A stretch of DNA of 64,000 bases from Patescibacteria group bacterium (GCA_018061025.1 JAGOUY010000002.1:62001-126000), one strand, 5' to 3'; positions 18,601 through 25,478 are shown, counted from the first letter of the stretch. Notes: generated by a model not told the origin, from the letters alone. Program-made: numbers and translations.

Positions 18601-20763
18601 CAATGTAAGCGGCTGAGTATACGTCGGAACCGCTCCCGTCGGAGTCACCGTGTCAACCGCCCGCACCCCAATCAAAGCCGCCGTCCCTACCGCAACGGTA
18701 GAGGTCACCCCTGCACGGGAGGCAAAGGCTGCGGGGGTTACAATCCAATCATTCAAGGAAATAGAGGTTCCTGCTTCCGTAACCGCTTCAAAGGAAGGGT
18801 TAATCACCAGATTCAAGCTCGAACGACCAACCACCGCTTCTTTGAGCTTGGTACATCCTTCTCCATTCGCCCCACAGGAAGCCACTTCACGATCAAAGTA
18901 GACACGCGCACCCGTAGATGTCGTCCCAACCCAGGCATCCGTTCCAAGTGATGGATTGCGCGCACTTGAGTACCACAAACATCCCACATTTTCTGCCGAA
19001 CACGCCGCTTGGTCCGTCGTATTACGCAAATACGAAACCGATTGACCACTACGCGGTTGATAGGTACGACAACTTGCCTCCCGTGGCAAACATTCATCGG
19101 CGCCAAAGCGATAGACCGATTTTTCCGCCACACAATAGCCATAGCCACCGATACATTCTCCTTGGTCGTTGCGGCGCAAACAAGTCTGCACATCCTGACA
19201 CTGCTGACGTCGTTGACCAAGCGTACTTGAGATAAGCTGATCACTGTAGCCATCTAAGACACATTGCTGTGGCAAGCTGGTCAAAATCCAATTCGGATCA
19301 ATCATGCGACACCACGGGCTCGGCGCTGCCCCACTACATAGAGAAAATCCCTCCACCACTTCTTGCAAACTCACACAACCAGCTCCTTGAGGACTACACC
19401 GTCTAATATTCTCCGGAGAATTCGCCGCCAATTCAAATCCCGTCGACAAGATGCGTAAAACACGCAACTTCTGCAAATTACCCGCACAATACGCGTTCGT
19501 ATAACAATTTTTATCTTGGTTGCGGCGCGTATCCGAAGAAGGAATCAACTTCCAATCTCCATGCAGGAGACCCGCTGCGAGAGCCGCCTGAACCGTCATC
19601 CCCCCTTGATCGCTTCGCACGAGCGCGGAACGCAACCCTTGATCAATCGCACAATTCCACGTTCCTCGCGTATCCACTGGACACGCCGCTAATTCTGCCA
19701 AGACATCAAAATTCTCCACTCGTTGGAGGTTTGGCGTTTTCAACGACACATTAATATTACGCGCATCCGCTTGACGACGATCTGGAATAAAATCTGCGGA
19801 CTCCAACTGGATCTGAGCCACGCTCGAATCTAATCCACCTTCAAACACTCGACGCAATAATTTGGAGGTAAGCGTGTTAACGAAAATAGACGAGGTATAC
19901 GCCAACAATTGGACAAATCCCTGGCTCAGCCCACTCGTGAGCGTAGCCTGTACCGTCGCAAGCATGCTTTGATTTGGAAAGCGCACTAACTGCTCACGCG
20001 CCACTTCATTCACCACCTGGGAAGGCGTCTTAATATTTCCCGATAATAAATTATTGACCGATTTAAACCCGCCGCCTTCCGTTCTGGCCAATAAACTATC
20101 ATTTACATTCGTGGCAATCTTCTTACTAAATTGATTAAATAAGTTGAAGGTCACCCCCAAATCACTCGCGCTCGTATTCAAGCCAAGCTGGACATTCTTC
20201 AATACGTCATCATTCGTCAAACTTTGGTATAATTGGTCGTAATTGTTGACGATATCTTTAAAATCACATTTTGGCTCTGGACGCTGAAACCGGCCTTGCA
20301 GACCGGGGAAAAAATTTCCAAGCGACAACTGTACCCGTAATAAGACACGCGCATCTGGTCGACACAAGTTAAACCCAGCCGTGCGAAAAAAATCTTCGTT
20401 CGACAGCGAACCAATAAATTCCCCTGCCGCATCCGAAGCGACATCTTGCAAATACTGTCCCGGACCTTTCTTGTAGAATGTAGCCGACTGCCCAGATCCA
20501 CCCGTCGCAATATAATCCGCCGCATCGTAGGCTAACTGACCCAAAAATGTCTGAAAGGCATTAAATAATCCCACCATGGCCGCGCGTGAAAGCGAGGTAA
20601 AGATCGTCTCTAAAATTGTATCCGCCTGTCGTTGGACGTCTACAACCACGAGCTGCGCGTTGGCCGGCGAAGCCAGAAACGGCCAAAATGCCACGACCAC
20701 AAGAGTCCAAGCAATCAGGCTGCGTTTGAACGAGCGAAAGAACCGAGAAAGCGGGTTACCCAT
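9661..20763 (-). CDS. Giant exported Cys-rich surface protein (3,700 residues)
   Basis: A signal peptide (about 1-36, basic start, hydrophobic core, ending ANAQ) marks export. Residues about 37-340 are a helix-rich, Cys-poor region. From about 340 on, Cys-rich modules repeat a C-x(4-6)-GC-x-x-[FY] pattern (for example CRQEEVGCEAF, CREAAIGCKGF, CSAAAVGCREY). Two jelly-roll, carbohydrate-binding-like segments start near 650 (INPSFE) and 1139 (FSETF), each with a GTDWQRY motif. Later sections carry C-x-x-D-x-x-C units (CTTDTECGG, CNTDLDCPGG). A PKD-like domain near 3390-3560 has VIDWGDG and FSHVYSC. It is preceded by 33 bp by the EF-hand protein gene and ends at a strong hairpin. Probable roles are adhesion or host contact, by inference. 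One uninterrupted frame and normal codon use argue it is functional. Confidence 0.93.
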   Translation of the reverse strand: MGNPLSRFFRSFKRSLIAWTLVVVAFWPFLASPANAQLVVVDVQRQADTILETIFTSLSRAAMVGLFNAFQTFLGQLAYDAADYIATGGSGQSATFYKKGPGQYLQDVASDAAGEFIGSLSNEDFFRTAGFNLCRPDARVLLRVQLSLGNFFPGLQGRFQRPEPKCDFKDIVNNYDQLYQSLTNDDVLKNVQLGLNTSASDLGVTFNLFNQFSKKIATNVNDSLLARTEGGGFKSVNNLLSGNIKTPSQVVNEVAREQLVRFPNQSMLATVQATLTSGLSQGFVQLLAYTSSIFVNTLTSKLLRRVFEGGLDSSVAQIQLESADFIPDRRQADARNINVSLKTPNLQRVENFDVLAELAACPVDTRGTWNCAIDQGLRSALVRSDQGGMTVQAALAAGLLHGDWKLIPSSDTRRNQDKNCYTNAYCAGNLQKLRVLRILSTGFELAANSPENIRRCSPQGAGCVSLQEVVEGFSLCSGAAPSPWCRMIDPNWILTSLPQQCVLDGYSDQLISSTLGQRRQQCQDVQTCLRRNDQGECIGGYGYCVAEKSVYRFGADECLPREASCRTYQPRSGQSVSYLRNTTDQAACSAENVGCLWYSSARNPSLGTDAWVGTTSTGARVYFDREVASCGANGEGCTKLKEAVVGRSSLNLVINPSFEAVTEAGTSISLNDWIVTPAAFASRAGVTSTVAVGTAALIGVRAVDTVTPTGAVPTYTQPLTLSPGRVYTLSLFARAKTATGPAPRVNTSLSQYAFVNNAFRLVSVEGAYRSSGCSRPSTNAGIVEPRAGQALGTDWQRYECTFVTASTTMSGLLQVQGENILLDAIQMEESEYATDFVEGLNEALVERHLKIAPDEFACAGNDGDHPLCDRFAKVCRQTEAGCNGYVDVQGNGSEVPAILSTNDLCPTQCVGYSEYKKGASAFDLVADADARFSDPGDASSTYFIPSTGGACRQEEVGCEAFTNVEGTGGEQQAYFSYARSCRKPGPDAQTFFTWEGSDSAGYQLRTWSLVRDVSTPPAPLIVAKREPGRLTLKEPATCNEGTWRTALDPDCRQFYDAEGNTSYRYYSQTVLSTPSCTDFRVARTNRADCEKTDGVFDAGANECLYRVFVPQSRVCSAAAVGCREYRGSTSGAVLPVFSETFRNATGSGQFSSGRVSNESLLVGDQSLRVDVGARNSITVSAPFRTPQADAIYNVTFWAKPALASSTLQLTVRDPANTARPPVFVGTVALGTDWQRYTVGPFSGYPGTATSSLAWTAPGLSNAYVVFLDEIVITRVQDVVYMRRDSWSTPDACNQNAYGVPQPQAMLGCRTYRNRQQQTVNVRQFTQLCREAAIGCKGFVDTRNSNSVAAETFTRGDSPAIAGFGAATTTRAPDRMMYLIDEPSKRCTADQASCRAFGKPQFSPDRQEVTGFTTVYLKDDITAYSRSLCRPSELFCEEFTYNGSKEYFRTPDTHTCQYREDVTDVVGMPEGRYSGWFETNSAPAKPCYPELLASGQTFGVARRADPMYRGWVGTCSSSADACTELRDPSDTSNADNPSGKPYYFIRNDRLDTSTCAGNVDPGNGCILIRDTSDLNNRYNARASYARQQAAPRPIAVQPVDCVRNPADPSCRAQVGRCSGRIRHCLASFVTPATFSSACAGVAGLNDFSLTEWEVRWRDNPELTALSVCRTDDDCTDTVARPISLPRGGDVLYKRVGTCEVANDANLIVKVKMDRDCAQWLGCSSSEVVSDPATNRTRNLCTNIALCDEGTQNNNDPYCTKYVDRSSTSTEPILARGQALTSSVYTSRAVGLGEKDYAGYAIPNAFLTTDLVNARVAVEGNENIQATGAYARDYRLAAAVFMPPARSVFTSGVLPCSAEGACFQQYQEPSPTQARILDRRSRLGAASPELHLCQHVQTGLIGYFIPSQVSVSSTSFCYLAASFDPATLGDPEVRRSPFDFTSLAETFTRAESPDGFMRKAFPMAECRAYPQPDAPFPDTYATRWDVTKSPPKPLERLAGYNRVNVCEYGEDCSCSYKRADYREAAVSKFYNTASQDIPTGVCVGGPRDGQGCIPGVVLSIGAAPGTGGSAPTAGGAGAPPSTRQRIVEASNASQSCGDSTLGGRCVALTSVETVRGVFGQCLERDVTRSVRLGSTTEQPCLTWSPGPILFGEKDVYHYAPSAGYSPPPSSGQYYCTSSARKPRTLRLEPLDFEGSSNPASSTYAGRMHGFYYDDLWTSDEGTADASLDGVNTDGSLVAQQCEDTDDDQDNDDSQSDIQGLRLVGTGHSIDTSYTETFFKINSPLFVARLYNAPPSTVDVVRSGLSDANIGYIKIAPFENKNGLGRLACGYQADWVDNLQSLDYDNLDQSRQGDQMWRQNFFSTYNPIMTRATEKLVRGRNIDGSPTPTPISMDCVDFKGIEPSHNRCYFKTWEVGHRLEGQTQAFSRMVFGDSPINSFDDLRRQPDYQRCESDKPYFGIRAVFQTNADQVYQGATADEFVRSGRTPRGPWRFVGFWVASCAGASNDVRYMYMNVDITSADICKELAEVRSHDSLQDAAFTDRVWKEGSFTVPRIGLPYGTRFSPFASALTTRSIGNDDQALFQTGQDLAGFSPLNKPTFIASGADTYYRADLYPKDKWAYLSNLFARVYRIYRYESEPVNFTSNACLYGPFKGRACIPSDGIVPAGRYPTSSMCSLDGECDTSALAREDLSDIKVCDALSGVNAGLACGDDPDVCHTGPILVNPASQERKQLLAECGVNTAGWAKRKICDRTSVRVGVRCTTDTECGGRPGSCVEDPRQVYDDLSTPAPAIEELTASEANSHYTSRPGSAPPFVCQGGIRNVMDCSAPTAGGGSRECPLPLAGKCVKNPFQALSGSDTMQTRFAEAGKCAFPKLDERGNPVRVDPSRRTAPGTATARGTEVTYSDGGVYVVSQSDEYEDCFADYDCSFDSNNYYLKRSSGFSTIYAPRSYNNLAGFPSDYGVSGSPCAPGSPDINGSCMYSTAIDITSCGGRAEHAGTIGTRIPAGGQCVLRAWRYGYASPTGPVPTMANQSNDCAALEFEERLAGPAEWNRFPGFVPTATYKQLNILGLNLNILRDARGELRSLRDWSRENVEYAFIVYGVTEVLDSIVDGIESVVTFISDCTGTAQTWQQINFGSCITPAIASGRGKDYGRCKGGVFDGKVCRVGVSSGSKYSCKLDPTQPLQPVPERVPPLPPIALAIPTYTPMDSTGRQQLVSPPRTATTIRDYEAIVNACGSVSFTIDAERRLYRPAAECSLTGPTLTPNATTNLDEDNNICTHGVGYRPRVDICPDAKDEFCGLIAYRRRDVSSLSPRLSPYPLPTDVTMGFYTPDYLLTGTRGGDGTSDFAARNFNYISTYKPQPPVVAAVNTTQCREAGQCAVTRVGTFTFNGQTEGPITIAGGQHKSTIQFYGWAAHNQMPIRKLVIDWGDGFKQSLPDAKIKNHKPMCGGTTECYIPAGPNRGPTGLTCNTDLDCPGGYGRCEAIGTCTRNVDRVCTQDTDCFATGEARDICNIRTFFGNSADACEPNYFEFSHVYSCNGPATVGGVSNVCNPSGASGFRCSGNPELRCNGAADATTCAPGDRCIEDLATKTGCWDTVTNSCRFTPRVLIEDNWGWCTGECRTVNSPTGLTDPLTSSVLHPYGGCYAGVPLGGGRANSTKLNTDGARLTPNECFEEYPGEGSLSRYRPWVVYPGSLQLRSRR

Positions 20764-20796
20764 AAAATAGGATGAGGAGGGAGGAGCAGGTGAGAA

Positions 20797-21486
20797 TTAC
20801 CGAGATGGTACAGGATTTGTGGCTGGAGCGGGAGATGGCGACGGACTGGAAGTGCCACGGCGATACAACTCGAGCACCGCTTGATCAGACAGGCCTTTCA
20901 ATTCTTCCTCTGTCACCAAGCGATTCGAGAGAAGCAGGGCTCGGATTTCCGGCGCCGTGAGCTGTGCCGGAGGCGTCGTCGCTTGCCCACCAGCAGCGGC
21001 TGCCCCTGCCGCCGCCGTCCCTTGCAAGAGTCCTGCGCCAGACGAGGTGGTGGAACGCTGCGTAAGACCATCCAAGCGCGGCTGACACTCACGACCCTGC
21101 GGACAATTGGGATCTGTTCCACGTGAGAGCTCTAACCCATCCTGCAACCCATCCGAATCCGAGTCCGCCAAATACGGCGAAGTACGATACGTATTTAATT
21201 CGTCCCAATCATTCAGCCCGTCTCCGTCTGTATCCTTCAACCGCAAGGCATCCTGTGTCTGCTGATTCTTACTTAATTCATTCACTAATTCACGTGAAGC
21301 AACTAACTGCGTCCGAGAAGCCAAAAACGGCGCCTGAATTTGCGCATGTAAATACCAGCTAGAAAAGACTAACGTCAACGCCCCACAAATACCAAAGACG
21401 CCTACGCCTAGTTGCTGTTCCGAAGTCCACCCATTCCAAATATCCTGCAACCAAGCGAATCGTGATGGTCGAACGTCATCAGGCAT
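20797..21486 (-). CDS. Membrane-anchored protein with thrombospondin type 3/EF-hand-like Ca-binding repeats
   Basis: 229 residues from the inner ATG at 21486 (MPDDVRPSRF); a more upstream ATG would lie within or before the -10 element. One membrane helix lies near residues 28-48, followed by a short coiled region, then two DxDxDG-type loops (DTDGDGLNDWDE; DSDSDGLQDGLE), an Ala/Gly/Thr-rich linker, a small helical domain and a Pro/Ser tail. The loops are characteristic of extracellular calcium sites. It is upstream of, and probably co-transcribed with, the giant surface protein, suggesting an anchoring or assembly partner. Confidence 0.82.
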   Translation of the reverse strand: MPDDVRPSRFAWLQDIWNGWTSEQQLGVGVFGICGALTLVFSSWYLHAQIQAPFLASRTQLVASRELVNELSKNQQTQDALRLKDTDGDGLNDWDELNTYRTSPYLADSDSDGLQDGLELSRGTDPNCPQGRECQPRLDGLTQRSTTSSGAGLLQGTAAAGAAAAGGQATTPPAQLTAPEIRALLLSNRLVTEEELKGLSDQAVLELYRRGTSSPSPSPAPATNPVPSR

Positions 21487-21492
21487 ACAGAG

Positions 21493-21498
21493 AGTATA
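21493..21498 (-). promoter_or_regulatory. -10 element giving a probable leaderless transcript
   Basis: TATACT on the minus strand ends 6 bases before the ATG at 21486, so transcription would begin at or next to the start codon. No good -35 hexamer is visible at normal spacing. It is divergent from the hsp20 promoter 27 bp away. Confidence 0.5.
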
Positions 21499-21524
21499 CC
21501 AACATCGAGACAATTATGGGAGGG

Positions 21525-21553
21525 GTGACAAACCCGCATATTTTCCTTATGAT
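21525..21553 (+). promoter_or_regulatory. Promoter of the hsp20 - vanW-type operon
   Basis: GTGACA at 21525-21530, exact 17-bp spacer, TATGAT at 21548-21553. The start site would be near 21560, leaving about 11 nt before the hsp20 ATG and no SD. Confidence 0.65.
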
Positions 21554-21570
21554 ACACACAGAATACTTGT

Positions 21571-21963
21571 ATGCTCTTTTCTTCAACACCTACCCCCTCC
21601 CCTGAGCAAGACTGGCTCTCACAACCCCCCGAAGGTCGTCTTGCCATAGACGTGTTCCGCGAAGACGGCATGCTCGTGATCCGTACGCCGGTCGCAGGCG
21701 TAGAGGTAGAAGATCTGGACATTGCGGTCGACGGCGACCTCCTTACCATACGCGGCCAACGCCACTCACAGGCACCCATTAACGAAGAAGACTGGTTTTA
21801 TCGCGAATGTTATTGGGGAGGCTTCAGCCGTTCCGTCATCCTGCCTATCGACGTCCATATAAACGACATTCGCGCCTCTCTCAAACAAGGCATTCTCGAT
21901 ATCCGTCTTCCCATCCGTGAACAAGGCCGCGCCATCACCATCAAACCCACATTGCTTGACTAA
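21571..21963 (+). CDS. Hsp20/alpha-crystallin small heat-shock protein
   Basis: 130 residues. The alpha-crystallin domain spans about 25-118 with DVFREDGMLVIRTPVAGV, LTIRGQR, FYRECYWGGFSRSVILP and the closing GILDIRLP. Small heat-shock proteins hold unfolding proteins as oligomers in the cytoplasm. It is the first gene of a short plus-strand run. Length and motif order are typical. Confidence 0.93.
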   Translation: MLFSSTPTPSPEQDWLSQPPEGRLAIDVFREDGMLVIRTPVAGVEVEDLDIAVDGDLLTIRGQRHSQAPINEEDWFYRECYWGGFSRSVILPIDVHINDIRASLKQGILDIRLPIREQGRAITIKPTLLD

Positions 21964-21987
21964 CCATTTTTCGCTAGGATGACGACT

Positions 21988-22212
21988 ATGCCTACGCCAC
22001 TCATCCTCACCGTCACAGAGATACAGTCAGACCATGTCATCGCGACGACGAATGATGGGCAGCGTCTTTCCCTCCCTATCACCGCCATTTTAGGAAAAGC
22101 TCAATTAAATCAACCCATTTTTCTCTTAGCAGCAGCTACCGGCAACGAATCAGGCCTTCAGCATCCCCTCGCCCAAACCGTCATTCAACATCTTCTCGAA
22201 CCCCTCACATGA
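21988..22212 (+). CDS. Small unknown protein between hsp20 and the VanW-domain gene
   Basis: About 74 residues from the ATG at 21988, which has AGGA 8-12 bases upstream; an ATG at 21979 lies inside that AGGATG. The sequence is a short beta-rich module (VTEIQSDHVIATTNDGQRLSLP) then a helix. Its stop overlaps the next start by 4 bp (ATGA), so translation is probably coupled. No family recognised. Confidence 0.65.
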   Translation: MPTPLILTVTEIQSDHVIATTNDGQRLSLPITAILGKAQLNQPIFLLAAATGNESGLQHPLAQTVIQHLLEPLT

Positions 22213-24074
22213 CTTCCCCTGCTTCCACTCCTCCTGAGAGCCTTCCAGCCTCCACTTCCCCTATGGTTTCCCCTCTCAAACGCCACGCCCTCGTCATCGG
22301 CGTTCTTTGCATCATCCTCATCGCCAGCCTAGGCTTAACCGGCGCCTGGTCCTATTCCCAACTTCAAAGTGACACCATCCTCAAAGGAATCATTGTCGGC
22401 GGCACCTCTATCGGGGGGCAAACTCCCGTCAGCGCAAAAAACAACCTAGATCAAGCTCTCCAGACACAACTAAACAAAAACCTGGAGGCAACCTTAGATA
22501 CCCGCGTTCTCAATCTCGGAACGCACCTTGGCTTGATCGCCTACGATGTTGACAGCGCCCTCATACAAGCAACGCAAATCGGACGCACGGGTTCATGGCC
22601 AAAACGCCTCCTCGCTCCCGTCGTCGCCCGTCTCAAAGGCTATCAACTTCCTGTCGAAGCAACCGTAGAAGAAGCCGTCTTAAAAACACGCGTAGAAACA
22701 GCCCTCGGAGATGACATCGAAACCGCGCGCGACGCACGGCTGATCATCCAAGCCTCCACGACCTCCTCCGCGGTCTTTATCGAACCAGAAAAAGCCGGGC
22801 AACGCTTAAACATCGAACAGCTCGCCCAAGACATCGAAGACAAAATCAATTCAGGCTCCAACCAACCCCTCGTGCTCCGCACAGATACAAACCCACCCTC
22901 CATCCTCGCCACAGATCTCGAACCTCTGGTTTCACAAGCCCAACAATGGTTAGAAAAACCTCCCTTCATCCTCCAAGCTGAGGGCAAACAATGGACGATC
23001 ACTAAAACCGATCTCGCCCCCTGGATCACCGTCACCACCGGCACAAAACCGCTTGAACTCACTCTTTCCCCTATCGCGGTCAAAGAACGCCTCCGCGCCC
23101 TTGCCAAAGACTTTCTCCAACCCGCCAAAGACGGACTGATTGAAGTCAACGCCAGCAGCACGGTCATCGCCTTCGAAACTCCCGTGCAAGGCCTGGATGT
23201 AGACGTCCCAAAAACGGTTAACAATATTTTATTAGGTTGGCAGAACAGCTCAACCACGATGGATCTTGTCCTAAGCAAAGTCACCCCCCGCATTTTAGGT
23301 GATGGAGAACGCCTAGGTATCGAAGAAGTTATCGGCGTCGGCCGTTCCAATTTTTCCGGATCCCCTTCTAACCGTCGCAAAAATATTGCCTTAGGTGCCA
23401 AAAAAGTTCACACCACCCTTCTTGCACCCGGACAAGAGTTCTCCCTGCTGACGGTTTTAGGCGAGATCGACGGCGCCAACGGCTGGCTTCCAGAACTCGT
23501 CATCAAAGGTAACCAGACCGTCCCAGAATTCGGCGGCGGTCTCTGCCAAGTCGGCACAACTATATTCCGCGCCGCTCTCGCCAGTGGCCTCAAGATCACC
23601 GAACGCCGCAACCACAGCTACCGCGTCCGCTACTACGAACCCGCTGGAACCGACGCTACCATTTACGACCCAGCCCCGGACTTCAAATTCAAAAACGACA
23701 TGCCCACCCATGCCTTGATCACCACCAGCATCAAAGGCGACGAAATGGCCTTCACCGTCTGGGGCACCAAAGACGGCCGCCAAATCGAGCAAACCAAACC
23801 AATTGTCTATAACATCGTCGCTCCCCCACCCAAAAAGATCATTGAAACCCTCGACCTCCCTCCCGGCACCGAAAAATGCACCGAAAGCGCCCACGCCGGT
23901 GCCGACGCCGAATTCACCTACACCGTCACCCATGCAGATGGCCGTGTGGAAAAAGAGACCTTCAAGAGTCGCTATCGCCCTTGGCAGGCGGTGTGTCTAA
24001 AAGGGGTAACAGCATTAACACAACCAACACCGAGTGGAGTAGATGAAACGGGGCTGAATAATCCAAATCTCTAA
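22209..24074 (+). CDS. VanW-family exported protein with peptidoglycan-binding-like repeats
   Basis: 621 residues. A membrane helix (about 30-50) anchors the protein. Residues about 70-380 contain two YoaR-type, PG_binding_4-like domains. The VanW domain follows, with NIALGAKKVHTTLLAPGQEF, FGGGLCQVGTTIFRAALASG and NHSYRVRYYEPAGTDATIYD. The C-terminal 90 residues, with two Cys and a beta-rich YTVTHADGRVEKE, look like a G5-like module. VanW proteins occur in cell-envelope contexts, but their biochemical role is unclear. It is translationally coupled to the small upstream gene and ends at a terminator. Confidence 0.88.
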   Translation: MTSPASTPPESLPASTSPMVSPLKRHALVIGVLCIILIASLGLTGAWSYSQLQSDTILKGIIVGGTSIGGQTPVSAKNNLDQALQTQLNKNLEATLDTRVLNLGTHLGLIAYDVDSALIQATQIGRTGSWPKRLLAPVVARLKGYQLPVEATVEEAVLKTRVETALGDDIETARDARLIIQASTTSSAVFIEPEKAGQRLNIEQLAQDIEDKINSGSNQPLVLRTDTNPPSILATDLEPLVSQAQQWLEKPPFILQAEGKQWTITKTDLAPWITVTTGTKPLELTLSPIAVKERLRALAKDFLQPAKDGLIEVNASSTVIAFETPVQGLDVDVPKTVNNILLGWQNSSTTMDLVLSKVTPRILGDGERLGIEEVIGVGRSNFSGSPSNRRKNIALGAKKVHTTLLAPGQEFSLLTVLGEIDGANGWLPELVIKGNQTVPEFGGGLCQVGTTIFRAALASGLKITERRNHSYRVRYYEPAGTDATIYDPAPDFKFKNDMPTHALITTSIKGDEMAFTVWGTKDGRQIEQTKPIVYNIVAPPPKKIIETLDLPPGTEKCTESAHAGADAEFTYTVTHADGRVEKETFKSRYRPWQAVCLKGVTALTQPTPSGVDETGLNNPNL

Positions 24075-24090
24075 TCAAAGAACGAGAGTA

Positions 24091-24122
24091 AAATAAGGCT
24101 TAATCGAGCCTTATTTTGTTTA
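24091..24122 (+). terminator. Terminator after the VanW-domain gene
   Basis: A perfect 10-bp stem (24091-24100 / 24107-24116; core AAATAAGGCT) with a 6-base loop is followed by TTGTTT. Confidence 0.88.
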
Positions 24123-24140
24123 AACAGGACGGAAAATGGG

Positions 24141-24169
24141 TTGACAAACTCACACTATTTATATAAGGT
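24141..24169 (+). promoter_or_regulatory. Promoter of the GC-rich orphan at 24458
   Basis: TTGACA at 24141-24146, 17-bp spacer, TAAGGT at 24164-24169. The upstream bases AAAATGGG are also present before the TTGACA of the orphan gene at 52588-53013. Confidence 0.6.
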
Positions 24170-24457
24170 TACTCATCATTTTGCCTTACTCTTTGAGAGA
24201 ACTGGTGAAAAGCGTCTTGGTGAGCAACCTCTCATCAGCACGTTTTTCGTCAGACGACCCTCTTCCTCAGCGGAAGCCTGGTTCGCCTCATGGACAACCA
24301 CGGTACAACCACACCGGTATCAAGCCAAAAGTAATCACGTCATGATGAATGATGGGATAAAAGGCGAGATCAAAACTTGGCAGTGAGCAAGGCGCTTGCG
24401 ACATCTCCTCCGAAGATGATCCTCGGTCACAAACCGAGATCGGAGAAAGGCACTTTC
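24170..24457 (+). other. Long untranslated leader of the 24458 gene
   Basis: About 280 nt separate the promoter from the start codon. The stretch includes a possible 14-codon leader peptide (ATG at 24342, TGA at 24384-24386). No convincing riboswitch-type structure is recognised. The leader is unusually long for this compact genome. Confidence 0.4.
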
Positions 24458-25015
24458 ATGAGCAATCTCAAGCCGGGGCACGAAGGTCAGGTCGGTGTCA
24501 ACGAGTTCGTGGAGCGCCAGACGCGACACTCCCGCTTCAGCCACTTCGAAGGAAAGCTGGGGGTCGTCGCCGCGATCGCGCAGGAACACCTGAGCAAGGG
24601 CATCCAGGGCAACCGGGAGGGCATCCTCATCGTCCCGGTTCCCGCGGACGGGTTCTTCTCCGGGGTGGTGGAGGTCACGTCGACCACCAACCTGCGCGCC
24701 ACCTTCGAGGCGCGCTGCGAGGGCGAGCAGCCCTTCGTACAGGTCGTGGCCACCGGCGCCGACAAGCTGCCCGCCGCGGTGGTCGAGCTGGTGCTCTACC
24801 ACCACACCGCCCTCACGCCCGACGAGCGTACGACCGAGGACGAGTGGGAGCTGGTCTCCATCAACGCGCGCCCGACCGCCGAGCGCGAGCCCCTCACGCC
24901 GATGGCGATGGCGAGGAACTTCCTGGGCCTGCCCGGCGGCACCAAGGCCGAGTACACCGCCGAGGAGTTCGCCAAGGCGATCGAGTACTGGTCGCAGCGC
25001 GTCATGGCCGGCTAG
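24458..25015 (+). CDS. GC-rich gene, possible DUF3228-family protein
   Basis: 185 residues from the ATG at 24458, after an AAAGG/GGAG-containing leader; a longer upstream frame has no ribosome site. The protein starts with NEFVERQTRHSRFSHFEG and contains GNREGILIVPVPADGFFSGVVE, then a beta-rich middle with VELVLYHH. This pattern fits my memory of the DUF3228 family, whose role is not known. Codons almost all end in G/C, unlike the adjacent vanW-type gene. It has its own TTGACA promoter and is followed by a terminator. Confidence 0.72.
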   Translation: MSNLKPGHEGQVGVNEFVERQTRHSRFSHFEGKLGVVAAIAQEHLSKGIQGNREGILIVPVPADGFFSGVVEVTSTTNLRATFEARCEGEQPFVQVVATGADKLPAAVVELVLYHHTALTPDERTTEDEWELVSINARPTAEREPLTPMAMARNFLGLPGGTKAEYTAEEFAKAIEYWSQRVMAG

Positions 25016-25102
25016 TCACACCCACATCCGCCCCTTTCCCCCCTCTCGGATGCACTCCCGCATCCACCCCCCTTTGCCATTCTGTTTCAGGATGAAAGAG
25101 GA

Positions 25103-25136
25103 GAAAACACCAGCCAACCAGGCTGGTGTTTTCTTT
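25103..25136 (+). terminator. Terminator after the 24458 gene
   Basis: A perfect 13-bp stem (GAAAACACCAGCC at 25103-25115 and its complement at 25121-25133) with a 5-base loop is followed by TTT. Confidence 0.88.
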
Positions 25137-25264
25137 AAAGGCACAGTCTTTGTCCCTTGACACCCCTCCTTCCCCATGATATAAAAGAGATTGCCCTTTA
25201 AGACCGCTTGCGGCTTTCTTTTTGTCGCCTTCTAACGCAGGAGATAAGAAGAACACTACAAGGG

Positions 25265-25293
25265 TTGACAGAATCACCAAGGAATGCTAGAGT
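25265..25293 (+). promoter_or_regulatory. Promoter of a structured non-coding RNA
   Basis: A perfect TTGACA at 25265-25270, 17-bp spacer, and TAGAGT at 25288-25293. The predicted start near 25300 falls just before the first stem arm of the RNA candidate. Confidence 0.7.
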
Positions 25294-25299
25294 ACGCCG

Positions 25300-25433
25300 T
25301 TAGTTCACCAGGCCTTTAGCAATCCGCATCCACGACAAGCATGGAATGTCTCCATAGGGCACAACGGGTTTCGACTCGTTTTCACCTCTAGATACATTTC
25401 TTGGGTGCGGATTGCTTGAGCCCTGGTGTTTTT
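25300..25433 (+). ncRNA. Rod-shaped non-coding RNA candidate (6S-like in outline)
   Basis: The 3' and 5' ends pair: CACCAGG (25306-25312) with CCTGGTG (25422-25428), then a perfect 11-bp helix, AGCAATCCGCA (25318-25328) with its complement (25406-25416). Inside are weaker helices (GGAATGT with ACATTTC; AACGGG with CTCGTT closing a TTTCGA loop). A TTTTTG run follows the outer helix. Together with the promoter this is a complete small-RNA gene of about 134 nt. The long irregular hairpin resembles 6S RNA, but I see no decisive conserved sequence, so the class is open. Confidence 0.62.
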
Positions 25434-25478
25434 GTATCCAAATCAAAATCTATTTTCCCTCCCTCCTCTCCCCATCTA

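Noticed and set aside
9661..20763. Cys-rich repeats as a possible CRISPR-like or tandem DNA repeat
   Set aside because: Repetition is at protein level only; the DNA units are diverged and variably spaced.
22643..23401. 252-codon minus-strand frame inside the VanW-domain gene
   Set aside because: Shadow of the conserved plus frame; no start signals.
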